Part shown: in pieces, positions 53,436-62,462 of the stretch | Numbering within the stretch: position 1 is the first letter of the stretch | Layout: each line of letters opens with the position of its first letter | DNA from: Ichthyenterobacterium magnum | GTDB lineage: Bacteria > Bacteroidota > Bacteroidia > Flavobacteriales > Flavobacteriaceae | Direction of reading: 5' to 3' | NCBI RefSeq assembly: GCF_003610635.1 | Contig: NZ_RAQJ01000003.1 | Coordinates: forward strand, 310,001-374,000 | DNA length: 64,000 nucleotides | Position numbers and translations under genes: made by a program | The notes under the pieces: model-generated | What the model saw: only the letters and a program-made list of their open reading frames with translations | Told to the model about the DNA's origin: nothing | Database searches by the model: none

Positions 53436-55725
53436 CTCTAAAAAAAGCATTGGGTGTTATGCCTAAAGAACTCTGTCTAACTTCATTAATTGCATCATCA
53501 TTAATTCTAAAAAAATTATTAACCTCATTACTTCTATCTAATACATTCCAGATTGAAATCCCCAAATTTGCATTCGCTTTTTTACCTAATTTAAAATTAT
53601 AAAGTGCAGACACATCTAATCTTAAATAGCTTTTTAATTTACTTGTATTAGTTGCTTCAAAATTAATCTCATTATCTACTATCTCATGACCATTACTTGG
53701 ATTTGTTGTTGGTTTCCCCGAATGCCAATTTAATCCGCTAGAAACTTTAAATCTACTAGAAACATAAGCCGTACCAAAGGTTATTGCGTGCGTAATATCA
53801 TAATTACTAGGAAACGAATTTTCTGGAAGTGAATTAAATGTGTAATCGTTATTCATATAAGAATAACTTAACCATGCGTTAAAATTTTTAATATGTTTCC
53901 TTAATAAAACATCTAAACCAAAAACATCATAACTGCCGCTTGTTCTAATAAATTCGTATTGATTTTGGAATCCTTGACTTTGCGTTGTGATACCATCTAT
54001 AGTCTTAAAATAGCTTTCGGTACTTACTAGCCATCCTTTGCTAGTATAATTAATACCTACAGATATTTGTTTACTCAGTAAAACAGGTATATCATTATCA
54101 TTAGAGAGTTGCCATCTACGTTTTTCAATGCCTAAAAAATCATTTTGGAAATTAATAATTTGTGAAGTATTTTGATGCTTCATTTCTCCTAAAGCTTCAA
54201 ATGTAAATGCATCAGAAATCTTATAATTAAAACTAAGCCTTGGTTCTAAAAGATGCTTTCTAAATTTATCTATATAGTTATATCTTAATCCAAAATTAAA
54301 GTTAGTTTTCCTATTTAATGATTTAAACTTTAATTGAGAGAAAAGTGCGTGGGTTCTAACAACTTCTGATACTAACTGTCTAAAAACAGGAACATCTACA
54401 TCATTTAAATTTGTGACTTTTGTTTCAACAAAATGATAACCATTACGTAGTTGCAGCTTATTGTTTAATTTATAATTTGCTTTTAATTTTAGGCTTGTTT
54501 CTGAAACAACATTTTCTTGCAAAAACCTTTGATTATCAATTATATTGGCATTAATAGCTTTTAACTTATAATCTGTTTCATAAATCTCGAGTGAAGATTG
54601 CCATTTATTATTCCAAATTCTATTATAATTTATGCCTCCTGCAATACTATTTTGAGTTAGATTACTCTGCCTAGATTCTTCAACAGAATTTACCATAGCG
54701 TTTTCGTTAAACATAAGCTCATTGTCAACATTAATGAAATTGAGTTGTAGTTTATCTTTATCATTTATTTTATAAATCCATCTTAAAGACACATCATAAA
54801 AATCGAATGTTTTATCAGAATTGATGATACTGTTTACATTGGTTTCAACTTCTGTATCTTGCGAAATTCTATCAAACAAATTACTATATGTAGGTGTTTC
54901 TAATACATCACTAATTGATTTTCTTGCTGCAAATTGAAGCGAAGAGTTTTCGTTTACAGGAACATCTACAAACCCATTTACATCTATAAAGTTAGCTCCA
55001 AAACTGCCTTTAAACTCTTTATTAATTTTTTGCTCTGTTTTCATTGAAATGGTTCCAGAAACGCCATCGGTAAAACTGGTTTCTGTTCCATTTTTTATTA
55101 AACTTACTTCTTGCGTTATTTGCGGATTGTACATAGAAATAAGCCCAAAAAAATGTCCAGACTGGTACATTTTAATATCATCCCAAAGTATTAAATTTTG
55201 ATCATGTGTTCCTCCTCTAATATTTATATTTGAAACCGTTTCATTACTACTTAAAATACCAGGAAATGCTTGAATTGTTTGCAATACATCTGTATCTATA
55301 AGGCCTGGAAGAATATCAAAATTTGAAAAATCGACTTGAAAAGACCCATCATTTAATTTATTTATTCCTTTAACCAAATAACTAGATATGACTACTTCTG
55401 GAAGTGATTGAAGTTTAAAAAACAACGTTTTATTATTGGCATTAACCAGAATAAAATTATCACTAACGATGAAAAAAGACAAACCTGTTAATTCTTCAAT
55501 ATATTCTAACGCTTTTTTTAAAGATAACTCTAAAGATGGTGGTTTGATTAGTATACCTTCAACACGATCCTCAGCATAGTTAAACTGAACACTATATTGC
55601 TGTTCTAAAACCTTAAAAATTTCTACAAGAGGTTTTGCACCAACTTCTTCTTGAGCATTTAAGCTAAAAGAAAAGGCGATAAAAAGTGTCAATACTAATA
55701 AAAGCAGCCTACTTTTTATTCCCAT
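53425..55725 (-). CDS. STN-domain TonB-dependent receptor (FecA-like transducer)
   Basis: 766 residues from the ATG at 55725; the frame reaches a TTG three codons earlier. Signal peptide (LLLLVLTLFIAFSFSLNAQ), then an STN/secretin-like signalling domain (about 25-105: PLVEIFKVLEQQYSVQFNYA, ALEYIEELTGLSFFIV), a plug (DTDVLQTIQAFPGIL; VSNINIRGGTHDQNLILWD) and the barrel ending NAFFRVNF. The STN domain allows signalling to FecR, encoded upstream with 17 bases of overlap. The ligand is not a known siderophore by context and is unassigned. Confidence 0.92.
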   Translation of the reverse strand: MGIKSRLLLLVLTLFIAFSFSLNAQEEVGAKPLVEIFKVLEQQYSVQFNYAEDRVEGILIKPPSLELSLKKALEYIEELTGLSFFIVSDNFILVNANNKTLFFKLQSLPEVVISSYLVKGINKLNDGSFQVDFSNFDILPGLIDTDVLQTIQAFPGILSSNETVSNINIRGGTHDQNLILWDDIKMYQSGHFFGLISMYNPQITQEVSLIKNGTETSFTDGVSGTISMKTEQKINKEFKGSFGANFIDVNGFVDVPVNENSSLQFAARKSISDVLETPTYSNLFDRISQDTEVETNVNSIINSDKTFDFYDVSLRWIYKINDKDKLQLNFINVDNELMFNENAMVNSVEESRQSNLTQNSIAGGINYNRIWNNKWQSSLEIYETDYKLKAINANIIDNQRFLQENVVSETSLKLKANYKLNNKLQLRNGYHFVETKVTNLNDVDVPVFRQLVSEVVRTHALFSQLKFKSLNRKTNFNFGLRYNYIDKFRKHLLEPRLSFNYKISDAFTFEALGEMKHQNTSQIINFQNDFLGIEKRRWQLSNDNDIPVLLSKQISVGINYTSKGWLVSTESYFKTIDGITTQSQGFQNQYEFIRTSGSYDVFGLDVLLRKHIKNFNAWLSYSYMNNDYTFNSLPENSFPSNYDITHAITFGTAYVSSRFKVSSGLNWHSGKPTTNPSNGHEIVDNEINFEATNTSKLKSYLRLDVSALYNFKLGKKANANLGISIWNVLDRSNEVNNFFRINDDAINEVRQSSLGITPNAFFRVNF

Positions 55726-56617
55726 TAATGACAACTTGATTGGGTGTACTTATTTTATAGTTTAAGTCCATTGGCTCTGTAATAGACATAAGGGCATTTT
55801 CAATATTATTATGAGTAAATCCGCCAGAAAACAAACGTTTTTCATCTGTATTATTAACCTTTACATGAACACCATACTGACGCTCAAATTCTAAAATCAC
55901 TCTAGAAAAAGGAACCGCTTTAAATGTGCTCACATTTTTTGTCCATTGCGGAACTGTATATGTTATTTTATCTTGAGTAAAAATAGTATTTAAAACACGA
56001 TACGTATCTCCAGCTAACAACTGTCTTGTAATAGTATCTGAAGTTACGCGCACAATACCTTCAAAGCACTTAACTTCAAAATAATCATTGCGCTGTTTTA
56101 CATTAAACTCTGTTCCTACTACAGTAACAATCCCATTACTAGTAACAACATCAAAGGTTTTACCTTTTGCTACTTTAAAATATGCTTCGCCATCCAATTC
56201 GAGCGTTCGTTTATTTTCCCAATTGCTTTTATTATAAACAAGCTTAGAATCTGCATTTAACGTTACTTGAGAATTATCTGGTAATTGAATTGTTGATTTC
56301 TGATTAACTAGGGTTTCTATTTGCGTCAGGTTATTATAAAAGAAAGAAAAATAAATAGCAAAGCCAATAACTAAAACACTTGCCATACGAAGCATTGGCT
56401 TAAACCAATCTATTTTTTTTATAGGTGTAGTATCTTGGTATGCCTCTTTAAATGTGTTAAAATCATCAACATCAGAAAAGTTTGATGCTTTAAAATGTTT
56501 TGCGTGGTCTAAAACATCAACATGTAATTGATAATCATTTAGCTTTTCAAATGCTTCTTTTTCTGCATCAGTCAACTCATTTTTTAACCACTTTTCTATT
56601 AAATAGTCTTTATCCAT
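55709..56617 (-). CDS. FecR-type anti-sigma regulator
   Basis: 302 residues: a cytoplasmic N-terminus (YLIEKWLKNELTDAEKEAFE), a membrane helix (about 80-97, MASVLVIGFAIYFSFFY), a FecR beta domain (STIQLPDNSQVTLNADSKLVY, TLELDGEAYFKVAKGKTFDV, VVGTEFNVKQ) and a C-terminal STN-like domain (FSRVILEFERQYGVHVKVNN). It relays receptor occupancy to the sigma factor. Between sigma gene and receptor. Confidence 0.94.
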   Translation of the reverse strand: MDKDYLIEKWLKNELTDAEKEAFEKLNDYQLHVDVLDHAKHFKASNFSDVDDFNTFKEAYQDTTPIKKIDWFKPMLRMASVLVIGFAIYFSFFYNNLTQIETLVNQKSTIQLPDNSQVTLNADSKLVYNKSNWENKRTLELDGEAYFKVAKGKTFDVVTSNGIVTVVGTEFNVKQRNDYFEVKCFEGIVRVTSDTITRQLLAGDTYRVLNTIFTQDKITYTVPQWTKNVSTFKAVPFSRVILEFERQYGVHVKVNNTDEKRLFSGGFTHNNIENALMSITEPMDLNYKISTPNQVVINGNKK

Positions 56618-56664
56618 AAACGGCTTTATTACTTATATAACAACTAAAACATTATTTCTCCTTA

Positions 56665-57189
56665 TTATTTTAATTTAAATCCTTCTAGTTCAGTTTTTAA
56701 AATTTTAAAAGCGCTATATATTCTATACTCAACAACTTTTTTTGTTACACCCAAGAGTTCTGCAATTTCACTATGCTTTTTTCCTTCAGCTTTACTTAAT
56801 AAAAATGCAACGCGCTGATCCTCACTTAAACTAGAAAGTACTTTTTTATATTTTTCGAGAAACTGTTCTTGTTCTAAAATAAACTCAGGCGTCTCTTTTG
56901 TATAATGCTTTGGTTTATTTTGCTTGTACTTTAAAACTACCTTTTGATGCTTAATTTCATTAAGCGTTAAGTTATTTGCAACTGTAAACAAAAACGACTT
57001 TGCGTTATCTAAACTCACTTGTTTACAATTGTCCCAAAGCTTAATAAATGCTTCTTGCACTTTGTCTTTTGGATTAAATTGAGCACCATATTTATAGTAC
57101 AAAAAATCGTGTAAATCTTTTGAATGTTGTTTATAAACACGCTCAAAAACTGGTGTTTCGCATACATTGTTAGTGCAATTCTCAGGCAA
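56665..57189 (-). CDS. FecI-like ECF sigma factor (TTG start)
   Basis: 174 residues. Region 2 (FERVYKQHSKDLHDFLYYKY, PKDKVQEAFIKLWDNC) and region 4 (LSEDQRVAFLLSKAEGKKHSE, VEYRIYSAFKILKTEL). The start appears to be TTG at 57189; no in-frame ATG lies upstream before the preceding gene and no Met is near the N-terminus. Heads the sigma/FecR/TonB-receptor trio and diverges from the exported-protein cluster at 57300. Confidence 0.9.
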   Translation of the reverse strand: MPENCTNNVCETPVFERVYKQHSKDLHDFLYYKYGAQFNPKDKVQEAFIKLWDNCKQVSLDNAKSFLFTVANNLTLNEIKHQKVVLKYKQNKPKHYTKETPEFILEQEQFLEKYKKVLSSLSEDQRVAFLLSKAEGKKHSEIAELLGVTKKVVEYRIYSAFKILKTELEGFKLK

Positions 57190-57299
57190 TGGTCTAATAG
57201 TTTTGCTTAAAGGTAGATAAATATTTTTTTAATAAAAGTTCAGGAGTTTTAAAAGCCAAGTTGTTATATTATAAATGCGAACACGTTAATAAACGCATT

Positions 57300-58376
57300 A
57301 TGACATCTAAACTAAATAAAACTACATATTTAATCATTATAGCTTTCTTGATGTTTTCATCTTGTAGAAAGGAAGAAATGGAGCTCATTCAAGCTCCAGA
57401 TGAAGATACAGTTGAAGCAAACTCTAACATAGCATCTTTGTTGCAAAGAACAGCTTTAAATGATGGTTCTGAAGACAATATAATAGATTCTGCAAATTGT
57501 CTAAACGTAAAACTTCCAACAACTGTAACCGCTAATAATGAAGAACTTATTATAAACTCTAGTAGCGACTATTATAGTATTGAATATATTTTTGATGAAA
57601 CTGATGACGATGTAGACGTATTAGATATTCAATTTCCTATAACAATAATTCAAGCAGATTTCACTGAAATTGTTATTAATAGTATTACTGCGTTACATAA
57701 TTATGCTAGTAACTGTAATGGTGAAAACGAAATTGATGATGATATAGAATGTATAGATTTTCAATACCCATTTTCTGCTTCAGTTTTTGATATCAATACA
57801 GAATTATTTTCAACTGAAACATTTACAAATGACAATCAGCTATACACTTTTATTACAACTATTAATGATAGTAATATTGTAACTCTAAACTTTCCTATTA
57901 CGCTTATACATTCAGACCAATCTCAAGTAATTGTAAATACTCTAAATGAGTTAGAAAGCTCTATAGAAAATGCTCAAAACAATTGCAATGAAGATGACGA
58001 TTATGATTATAATGACGATGATTGTAATACTTGTACACCATCACAAATTGAAGCCATATTAATTAATTGCCCAAATTGGCATGTAGATAAGTTAAAAAGA
58101 AATGATACTAATTATGACTCTGCTTATGAGGGTTATGACTTCAACTTTTTTAATGATGGAACACTATCTGTTTTTTGGTCAAGTATTACTGTTTATGGAA
58201 CATGGATAATTAGCGGAACTGGAAATAACATTACCGTAATAATAGATATACCCAGCTTACCGCTTTGCAACAATAATTGGAGATTACAAGAAGCTGGAGA
58301 AAACAATGATGAATCAAGAATAAATTTTGTTGTAGGAGATAATGATAGACTGAGATACAGAAACAATTGTAACTAA
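57300..58376 (+). CDS. Acidic repeat lipoprotein, first gene of the exported cluster
   Basis: 358 residues from the ATG at 57300 (earlier frame positions give no signal peptide). Lipobox FSSC (Cys22) followed by RKEEMELI. Two tandem modules of about 80 residues start at CLNVKLPTTVTANNEELI (from about 67) and CIDFQYPFSASVFDINTELF (from about 148). Each ends with a FPITxI...D..VIVN.. block and an Asp-rich linker containing Cys-Asn (SNCNGEN, NNCNEDDD). The C-terminal third has YDFNFFNDGTLSVFWSS and TWIISGTGNNITV, like a lipocalin-like domain. No family is assigned. Acidic Asp stretches could bind calcium. A perfect-stem terminator follows. Confidence 0.7.
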   Translation: MTSKLNKTTYLIIIAFLMFSSCRKEEMELIQAPDEDTVEANSNIASLLQRTALNDGSEDNIIDSANCLNVKLPTTVTANNEELIINSSSDYYSIEYIFDETDDDVDVLDIQFPITIIQADFTEIVINSITALHNYASNCNGENEIDDDIECIDFQYPFSASVFDINTELFSTETFTNDNQLYTFITTINDSNIVTLNFPITLIHSDQSQVIVNTLNELESSIENAQNNCNEDDDYDYNDDDCNTCTPSQIEAILINCPNWHVDKLKRNDTNYDSAYEGYDFNFFNDGTLSVFWSSITVYGTWIISGTGNNITVIIDIPSLPLCNNNWRLQEAGENNDESRINFVVGDNDRLRYRNNCN

Positions 58377-58432
58377 ATAATGGCTAAAATGAAAAAGAAA
58401 AATTTAGCATATCTGTTAAATGCTTTAGCCAA

Positions 58433-58470
58433 AAAACTGCTTCAGTTAAAGTTCTGAAGCAGTTTTAAAA
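58433..58470 (+). terminator. Strong terminator after the repeat lipoprotein gene
   Basis: AAAACTGCTTCAG (58433-58445) pairs perfectly with CTGAAGCAGTTTT (58454-58466), 13 bp. A further inverted repeat TGGCTAAA (58381-58388) and TTTAGCCA (58424-58431) lies just before it, so the spacer holds two stem-loops. Confidence 0.85.
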
Positions 58471-58480
58471 AAATATAATT

Positions 58481-58858
58481 ATGAAAAAATATATTGCTCT
58501 TATTGCTTTAATATTAATTATCATAATTGGTTATAACTATATCTATAAAGACCATAGAGATATACATAAAGAACAACCCAAATTTACCATAAGCTCAAAT
58601 AATATAAATGCAGAATTTATAAATAATCCTGTATTATCTCAGGAAAAATACTTGAACAAAACTATTGAAATCTCTGGTCAAGTAACAGAAGTAAACTCTA
58701 ATAATATCACTTTAGATAATAAGGTGTTTTGTTTGTTTACTAACCAAATAATTAAAACAATAAAAAAAGGTGAAAAAGTAAAAATTAAAGGTCGTGTTAT
58801 AGGATACGACGATTTGCTAGAGCAAATAAAGTTAGATCAATGTTCAATAATCAATTAA
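58481..58858 (+). CDS. Exported OB-fold (tRNA_anti-like) protein
   Basis: 125 residues. N-terminal membrane anchor (KKYIALIALILIIIIGYNYIY), then an OB-fold of the tRNA_anti-like type: INAEFINNPVLSQEKYLNKT, IEISGQVTEVNSNNITLDN, VFCLFTNQ, VKIKGRVIGYDDLLEQIKLD, ending CSI. The family in Bacteroidota is periplasmic, not tRNA-binding. It precedes the T9SS protein by 11 bases and is likely co-transcribed. Confidence 0.85.
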   Translation: MKKYIALIALILIIIIGYNYIYKDHRDIHKEQPKFTISSNNINAEFINNPVLSQEKYLNKTIEISGQVTEVNSNNITLDNKVFCLFTNQIIKTIKKGEKVKIKGRVIGYDDLLEQIKLDQCSIIN

Positions 58859-58869
58859 AATTAAATACT

Positions 58870-59637
58870 ATGAAAAAAAATTACACAATTAAAGGAATTT
58901 TAGCACTAATGCTTATCACATTTATAAGCAATACTACTAATGCGCAAATTAGAATAGTTGAAGTAGATCCAGCAGCAGAAACAGTAAAGATTCATAATTA
59001 TGGTGGATCAACAGTAAATATTGCAAACTATAGGCTTTGCTCTTTAATAGCTTACAGAACATTAAGCTCGCAAACTACAGTACAAAGCGGATCATTAAAC
59101 TTAGGACCAAATCAAGATGTTGTTGTATCTATTAATGGCGGTGGTTATTTAAATGATACTGCAGCAGATTTAGGCTTATATCTTGCTACAGGAAGTTTTG
59201 GTGATGCAACAAGAATGGTAGACTTTATGCAATGGGGAAGCGGAGGAAATGGAAGAGAAAGTGTAGCTGTAACAAAAGGTATTTGGACAGCTGGTACATT
59301 TGTAAATGTTTCGCCACCATATGAGTATACCGGAAATGGAGGTCAAAACGGAGCATCATTTTGGGATACGTTATTAGGCATAGATGATTTCGAGAATTCA
59401 TCTAGTTTTTCAGTGTACCCAAATCCAACAGATTCTATGCTGAATATTCAATTAAAAAGCGGGATTTCAAATGGAAATCTAGAGGTTTTTGATATACTAG
59501 GAAAGCTCGTTTTAAGCCAAGGTTTAAACTCAGAAAACCTATCAGAAATTAATGTTGCTCATCTTAATAGTGGTTTATATTTAATTAAAATTTCTGCTGA
59601 AGACAAATCTGAAACACAACGATTTATAAAAAATTAA
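58870..59637 (+). CDS. Lamin-tail-like T9SS cargo protein
   Basis: 255 residues from the ATG at 58870. Signal peptide (GILALMLITFISNTTNAQ), a small beta domain (about 31-125: IVEVDPAAETVKIHNYGG, INIANYRLC-like) resembling the lamin tail/LTD fold, then a T9SS type A sorting domain at the C-terminus (FSVYPNPTDSMLNIQL, GLYLIKI, ETQRFIKN). Secreted; probably surface or matrix. Co-transcribed with the OB-fold gene and ended by the snap-back element at 59653. Confidence 0.82.
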   Translation: MKKNYTIKGILALMLITFISNTTNAQIRIVEVDPAAETVKIHNYGGSTVNIANYRLCSLIAYRTLSSQTTVQSGSLNLGPNQDVVVSINGGGYLNDTAADLGLYLATGSFGDATRMVDFMQWGSGGNGRESVAVTKGIWTAGTFVNVSPPYEYTGNGGQNGASFWDTLLGIDDFENSSSFSVYPNPTDSMLNIQLKSGISNGNLEVFDILGKLVLSQGLNSENLSEINVAHLNSGLYLIKISAEDKSETQRFIKN

Positions 59638-59652
59638 CATATACTAAATAGA

Positions 59653-59783
59653 GACTGTTTGAAAAGTGATTTTATTGTCATCTTGAGCTAAGTCTAAAAA
59701 TCTCAACCATCTATAAATTAGAACTTTGATTTTTTAGAGATTCTTCATTTTCATTCAGAATGACACTTTTCAAACAGCCTTTT
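59653..59783. repeat. Snap-back repeat element as terminator (copy 3)
   Basis: CTGTTTGAAAAGTG (59655-59668) pairs perfectly with CACTTTTCAAACAG (59764-59777). Inside is a forward unit GTCATCTTGAGC...AAATCTC (59678-59704) and a reverse unit GAGATTCTTC...CAGAATGAC (59737-59763). It lies between the T9SS gene and the DUF5777 gene. Confidence 0.75.
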
Positions 59784-59798
59784 AAATTCAATATACTA

Positions 59799-60650
59799 AT
59801 GAAAGTTTTACTACTGTTTCTATTTACTTTTTTTACTATTTCTGTAATAGCACAAAATGATTTGCTTAGTGAGATAGATACAGATTCAACACAAAATGAT
59901 TATGTATCTGCAGCATTTAAGGGATTAAAAATCGTGAATTTTGAATCTACAAAACTTGTTGCGAAAAAAGAACTCACTTTTATTGTATCGCACAGATTTG
60001 GTAGTATTGAGAATGGATTAGATAATTTTTTTGGTCTAGATGATGCAGTTACAAGACTAAATTTTGTTTATGGAGTTACTGATGGGTTTAATATTGGTGT
60101 TTCGAGAAGTTCATTTCAAAAAGTGTATGATATAGCATTAAAATATCGTCTTTGTAGACAAAAGAAAATTGGTTCTCCTTTTACTATTGTAGGTTTTAAT
60201 TCTATTACAATAAATACTGGTCTTGAAAAAGAAAACTTACCAAAATTGGAGTTTAAGCATCGCTTAAGCTATGTTATGCAATTACTAATTTCAAGAAAAC
60301 TTAATACAAATTTTTCAGTAGAAATTGCGCCAACTTTCTTTCATGATAACTATGTGTTTTATAATCCACAAGATAATTCTCAATTTGCTCTTGGTATTGG
60401 AGGTAGACATAAACTAGGAAAACGTTGGTCAATAAATATGGATTATGGATGGCATTTAAATAGAGCTAGTAATTCTCCATTCAAAAACCCATTATCTATA
60501 GGTTTTGATTTAGAAACCGGAGGACACGTCTTTCAAATGCATTTTTCTAACGCTCAAGCCATGAACACAAACAGTTTTTTAGGCCAAGGAACAGGGAATT
60601 GGAGTGATGGTAACATCTATTTTGGATTTAATTTAAGTCGTGTATTTTAA
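59799..60650 (+). CDS. DUF5777 outer-membrane beta-barrel protein
   Basis: 283 residues from the ATG at 59799; an earlier ATG at 59760 lies inside the repeat element and gives no signal peptide. Signal peptide (KVLLLFLFTFFTISVIAQ), then a strand-rich barrel with AFKGLKIVNFESTKLVAKKEL, FIVSHRFGSIENGLDNFFGL and IGVSRSSFQKVYDIALKYRL, typical of DUF5777, ending in FGFNLSRVF. Ligand unknown. First gene of the set with the cytochrome-like lipoprotein and YceI genes, 10-12 bases apart. Confidence 0.88.
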   Translation: MKVLLLFLFTFFTISVIAQNDLLSEIDTDSTQNDYVSAAFKGLKIVNFESTKLVAKKELTFIVSHRFGSIENGLDNFFGLDDAVTRLNFVYGVTDGFNIGVSRSSFQKVYDIALKYRLCRQKKIGSPFTIVGFNSITINTGLEKENLPKLEFKHRLSYVMQLLISRKLNTNFSVEIAPTFFHDNYVFYNPQDNSQFALGIGGRHKLGKRWSINMDYGWHLNRASNSPFKNPLSIGFDLETGGHVFQMHFSNAQAMNTNSFLGQGTGNWSDGNIYFGFNLSRVF

Positions 60651-60660
60651 ACTATAAATC

Positions 60661-61020
60661 ATGAAAAACAGTATTGCAACATTATTAATTTCTAGCTTAA
60701 TACTATTTAATTGTACTAACGCTAGTGAAAATGATTTGATAGAGACTATACCATTGCCTACAGTTGTAACCTACACTTCTAATATAAAAACGATAATAGA
60801 TAACAATTGTATAGAGTGTCATAACAATCCTCCAATAAACGATGCACCAATGCCATTATTAACTTATGAAAATGTTAAAGATGCAATTGAAAATAGAGGT
60901 TTAATAAATAGAATCTCTTCTGATGATTTAGCATTTTCTATGCCTTTTGGTGGTCCAAAATTACCTCAAAACTTGATAGACCTCGTTATACAATGGGAAG
61001 CAGATGGTTTAATAGAATAA
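60661..61020 (+). CDS. Small lipoprotein with a c-type haem motif
   Basis: 119 residues. Lipobox LFNC (Cys18) followed by TNASEND. CIECH (about 55-59) is a CxxCH haem c attachment site after IKTIIDNN; MPFGGPKLP could supply the distal Met, and LVIQWEADGLIE closes the domain. Looks like the short cytochrome-like module found next to DUF5777 and YceI genes in Bacteroidota. Probably an electron carrier in the periplasm or outer membrane. Confidence 0.82.
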   Translation: MKNSIATLLISSLILFNCTNASENDLIETIPLPTVVTYTSNIKTIIDNNCIECHNNPPINDAPMPLLTYENVKDAIENRGLINRISSDDLAFSMPFGGPKLPQNLIDLVIQWEADGLIE

Positions 61021-61032
61021 CACATAACCTAA

Positions 61033-61578
61033 ATGAAACATTTAATTTATATACTCTTACTTATTTCTATTTCTAGCTTTTCTCAAAGCAAATACTATAC
61101 AAAAGTTGGATTGGTAGCATTTGAAGCTTCTGTTCCTTCTTTTGAAGAAGTGAAAGCAAAGAACACTTCAACAACGGCTATTTTAAATACTGAAAATGGT
61201 GAATTTGCAGCTCTACTTCTAGTTAAAGGATTTCGTTTTAAAAATGCTTTAATGGAAGAACATTTTAATGAGAACTATGCTGAATCTGACACGTATCCTA
61301 AAGCAATATTTAAAGGTAAAATTGTTGGCTTTTCATCTGAAGAATTAAATCAAAACTCTAAACATTTGAGTTTTAATGGTGAACTGACATTTCACGGTAT
61401 TTCAAAAAAACTAGAATCAATTAGTATTGATGTTAAAAGAATTGGTAACATAATTTATATCAAAGGACATTTTGAAGCTAATGCATCAGACTATGAAATA
61501 AAAATCCCGAAAATTGTAAGAAATAAAGTATCAGAAGCTATTAAAGTGTCTTTTGAATTTGAACTTAATCAGAAATAA
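61033..61578 (+). CDS. YceI-family exported protein
   Basis: 181 residues. Signal peptide (KHLIYILLLISISSFSQ), then a lipocalin-like YceI domain (VGLVAFEASVPSFEEVKAKN; HFNENYAESDTYPKAIFKGK; GELTFHGISKKLESISIDVK). YceI proteins bind amphiphiles such as polyisoprenoids. Last of the DUF5777-cytochrome-YceI set; followed by a terminator. Confidence 0.92.
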   Translation: MKHLIYILLLISISSFSQSKYYTKVGLVAFEASVPSFEEVKAKNTSTTAILNTENGEFAALLLVKGFRFKNALMEEHFNENYAESDTYPKAIFKGKIVGFSSEELNQNSKHLSFNGELTFHGISKKLESISIDVKRIGNIIYIKGHFEANASDYEIKIPKIVRNKVSEAIKVSFEFELNQK

Positions 61579-61606
61579 AAAACCATCAGCAAAACTGATG
61601 GTTTAA
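61577..61606. terminator. Terminator between the YceI gene and the convergent DOMON gene
   Basis: AACCATCAG (61581-61589) pairs with CTGATGGTT (61595-61603) around a 5-base loop, flanked by A on the left and TTTAAT on the right; it can serve both strands. Confidence 0.8.
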
Positions 61607-61630
61607 TAGTATCTTTATAATTGTAATTTG

Positions 61631-62455
61631 TTATTGTTTCACAAAACGTTTAGTAAGTGTTACATTATCATTAAATACTCTAACTAGATATATCCCACTA
61701 TTCCATTTAGACACATCTATAGATGATGATAACGTACTAATTTCTCCTCTGTAAACTCTTTTCCCTAATACATCAAACACTGAAACATAAGCATTTTCTA
61801 TACTTTGTGTTAAATGCAAATTAAGTCTTGAATGTGCTGGATTAGGTGAAATATAAAATTTATTAGGTGTAGCTTCAACACTATCTGTACTTAGAGTAAA
61901 TGACTGCATAGTTATACCTCTATTCCCGCCATGATAAGCTATAGTATAAGTAAATCCAAACGACCATACTAAATCTAATGAAGCAGCTCCAGCAGAAAAT
62001 ACATAATCGCCATCATGACCTGTATCTGGTAATCTAGTTGCAACAATCTCTCTATTACCTGTTTCTCCATCTATAGTATTAGATACAATTGTCCAATCTT
62101 GATTATCATCTACACTAGGCTCAATACCTTGCGCATTGGTTCCTGGCGTCATCCCTTCAAGACCAAAATAACGATCAGATAAGTTGGTACCATCATAAAT
62201 AACAACATCATTGCCCACTATCATACCTCTTGGTGTTCCACCTAAATCATTAGGATTTCCAAAACCTAAAGCCAAATATTTGCCATCAGGACCACTCAAA
62301 GTTAATGTCACAAGTGTAGAAGTAACGTCAATTTTTGCAGAAAAATTATAATCTTCATCACTAAAGAGTTGCATAGACCCTGTAGTATAAGTTTGACTAA
62401 ATGCTATGTTAGAAAACCCGAACAAGCATAATATGATTAAAGTAATTTTTTTCAT
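61631..62455 (-). CDS. DOMON-like T9SS cargo protein
   Basis: 274 residues from the ATG at 62455. Signal peptide (ITLIILCLFGFSNIAFSQ), then a DOMON-type beta-sandwich (about 24-190: DGKYLALGFGNPNDLGG, GMIVGNDVVIYDG, DWTIVSNTIDGETG, REIVATRLPDTGHDGDY). Such domains bind haem or sugar. Then a T9SS type A sorting domain (FYISPNPAHSRLNLHL, GIYLVRVF, LTKRFVKQ). Secreted, co-directional and one base from the ankyrin protein. Confidence 0.8.
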   Translation of the reverse strand: MKKITLIILCLFGFSNIAFSQTYTTGSMQLFSDEDYNFSAKIDVTSTLVTLTLSGPDGKYLALGFGNPNDLGGTPRGMIVGNDVVIYDGTNLSDRYFGLEGMTPGTNAQGIEPSVDDNQDWTIVSNTIDGETGNREIVATRLPDTGHDGDYVFSAGAASLDLVWSFGFTYTIAYHGGNRGITMQSFTLSTDSVEATPNKFYISPNPAHSRLNLHLTQSIENAYVSVFDVLGKRVYRGEISTLSSSIDVSKWNSGIYLVRVFNDNVTLTKRFVKQ

Positions 62456-62462
62456 AGTCAAT

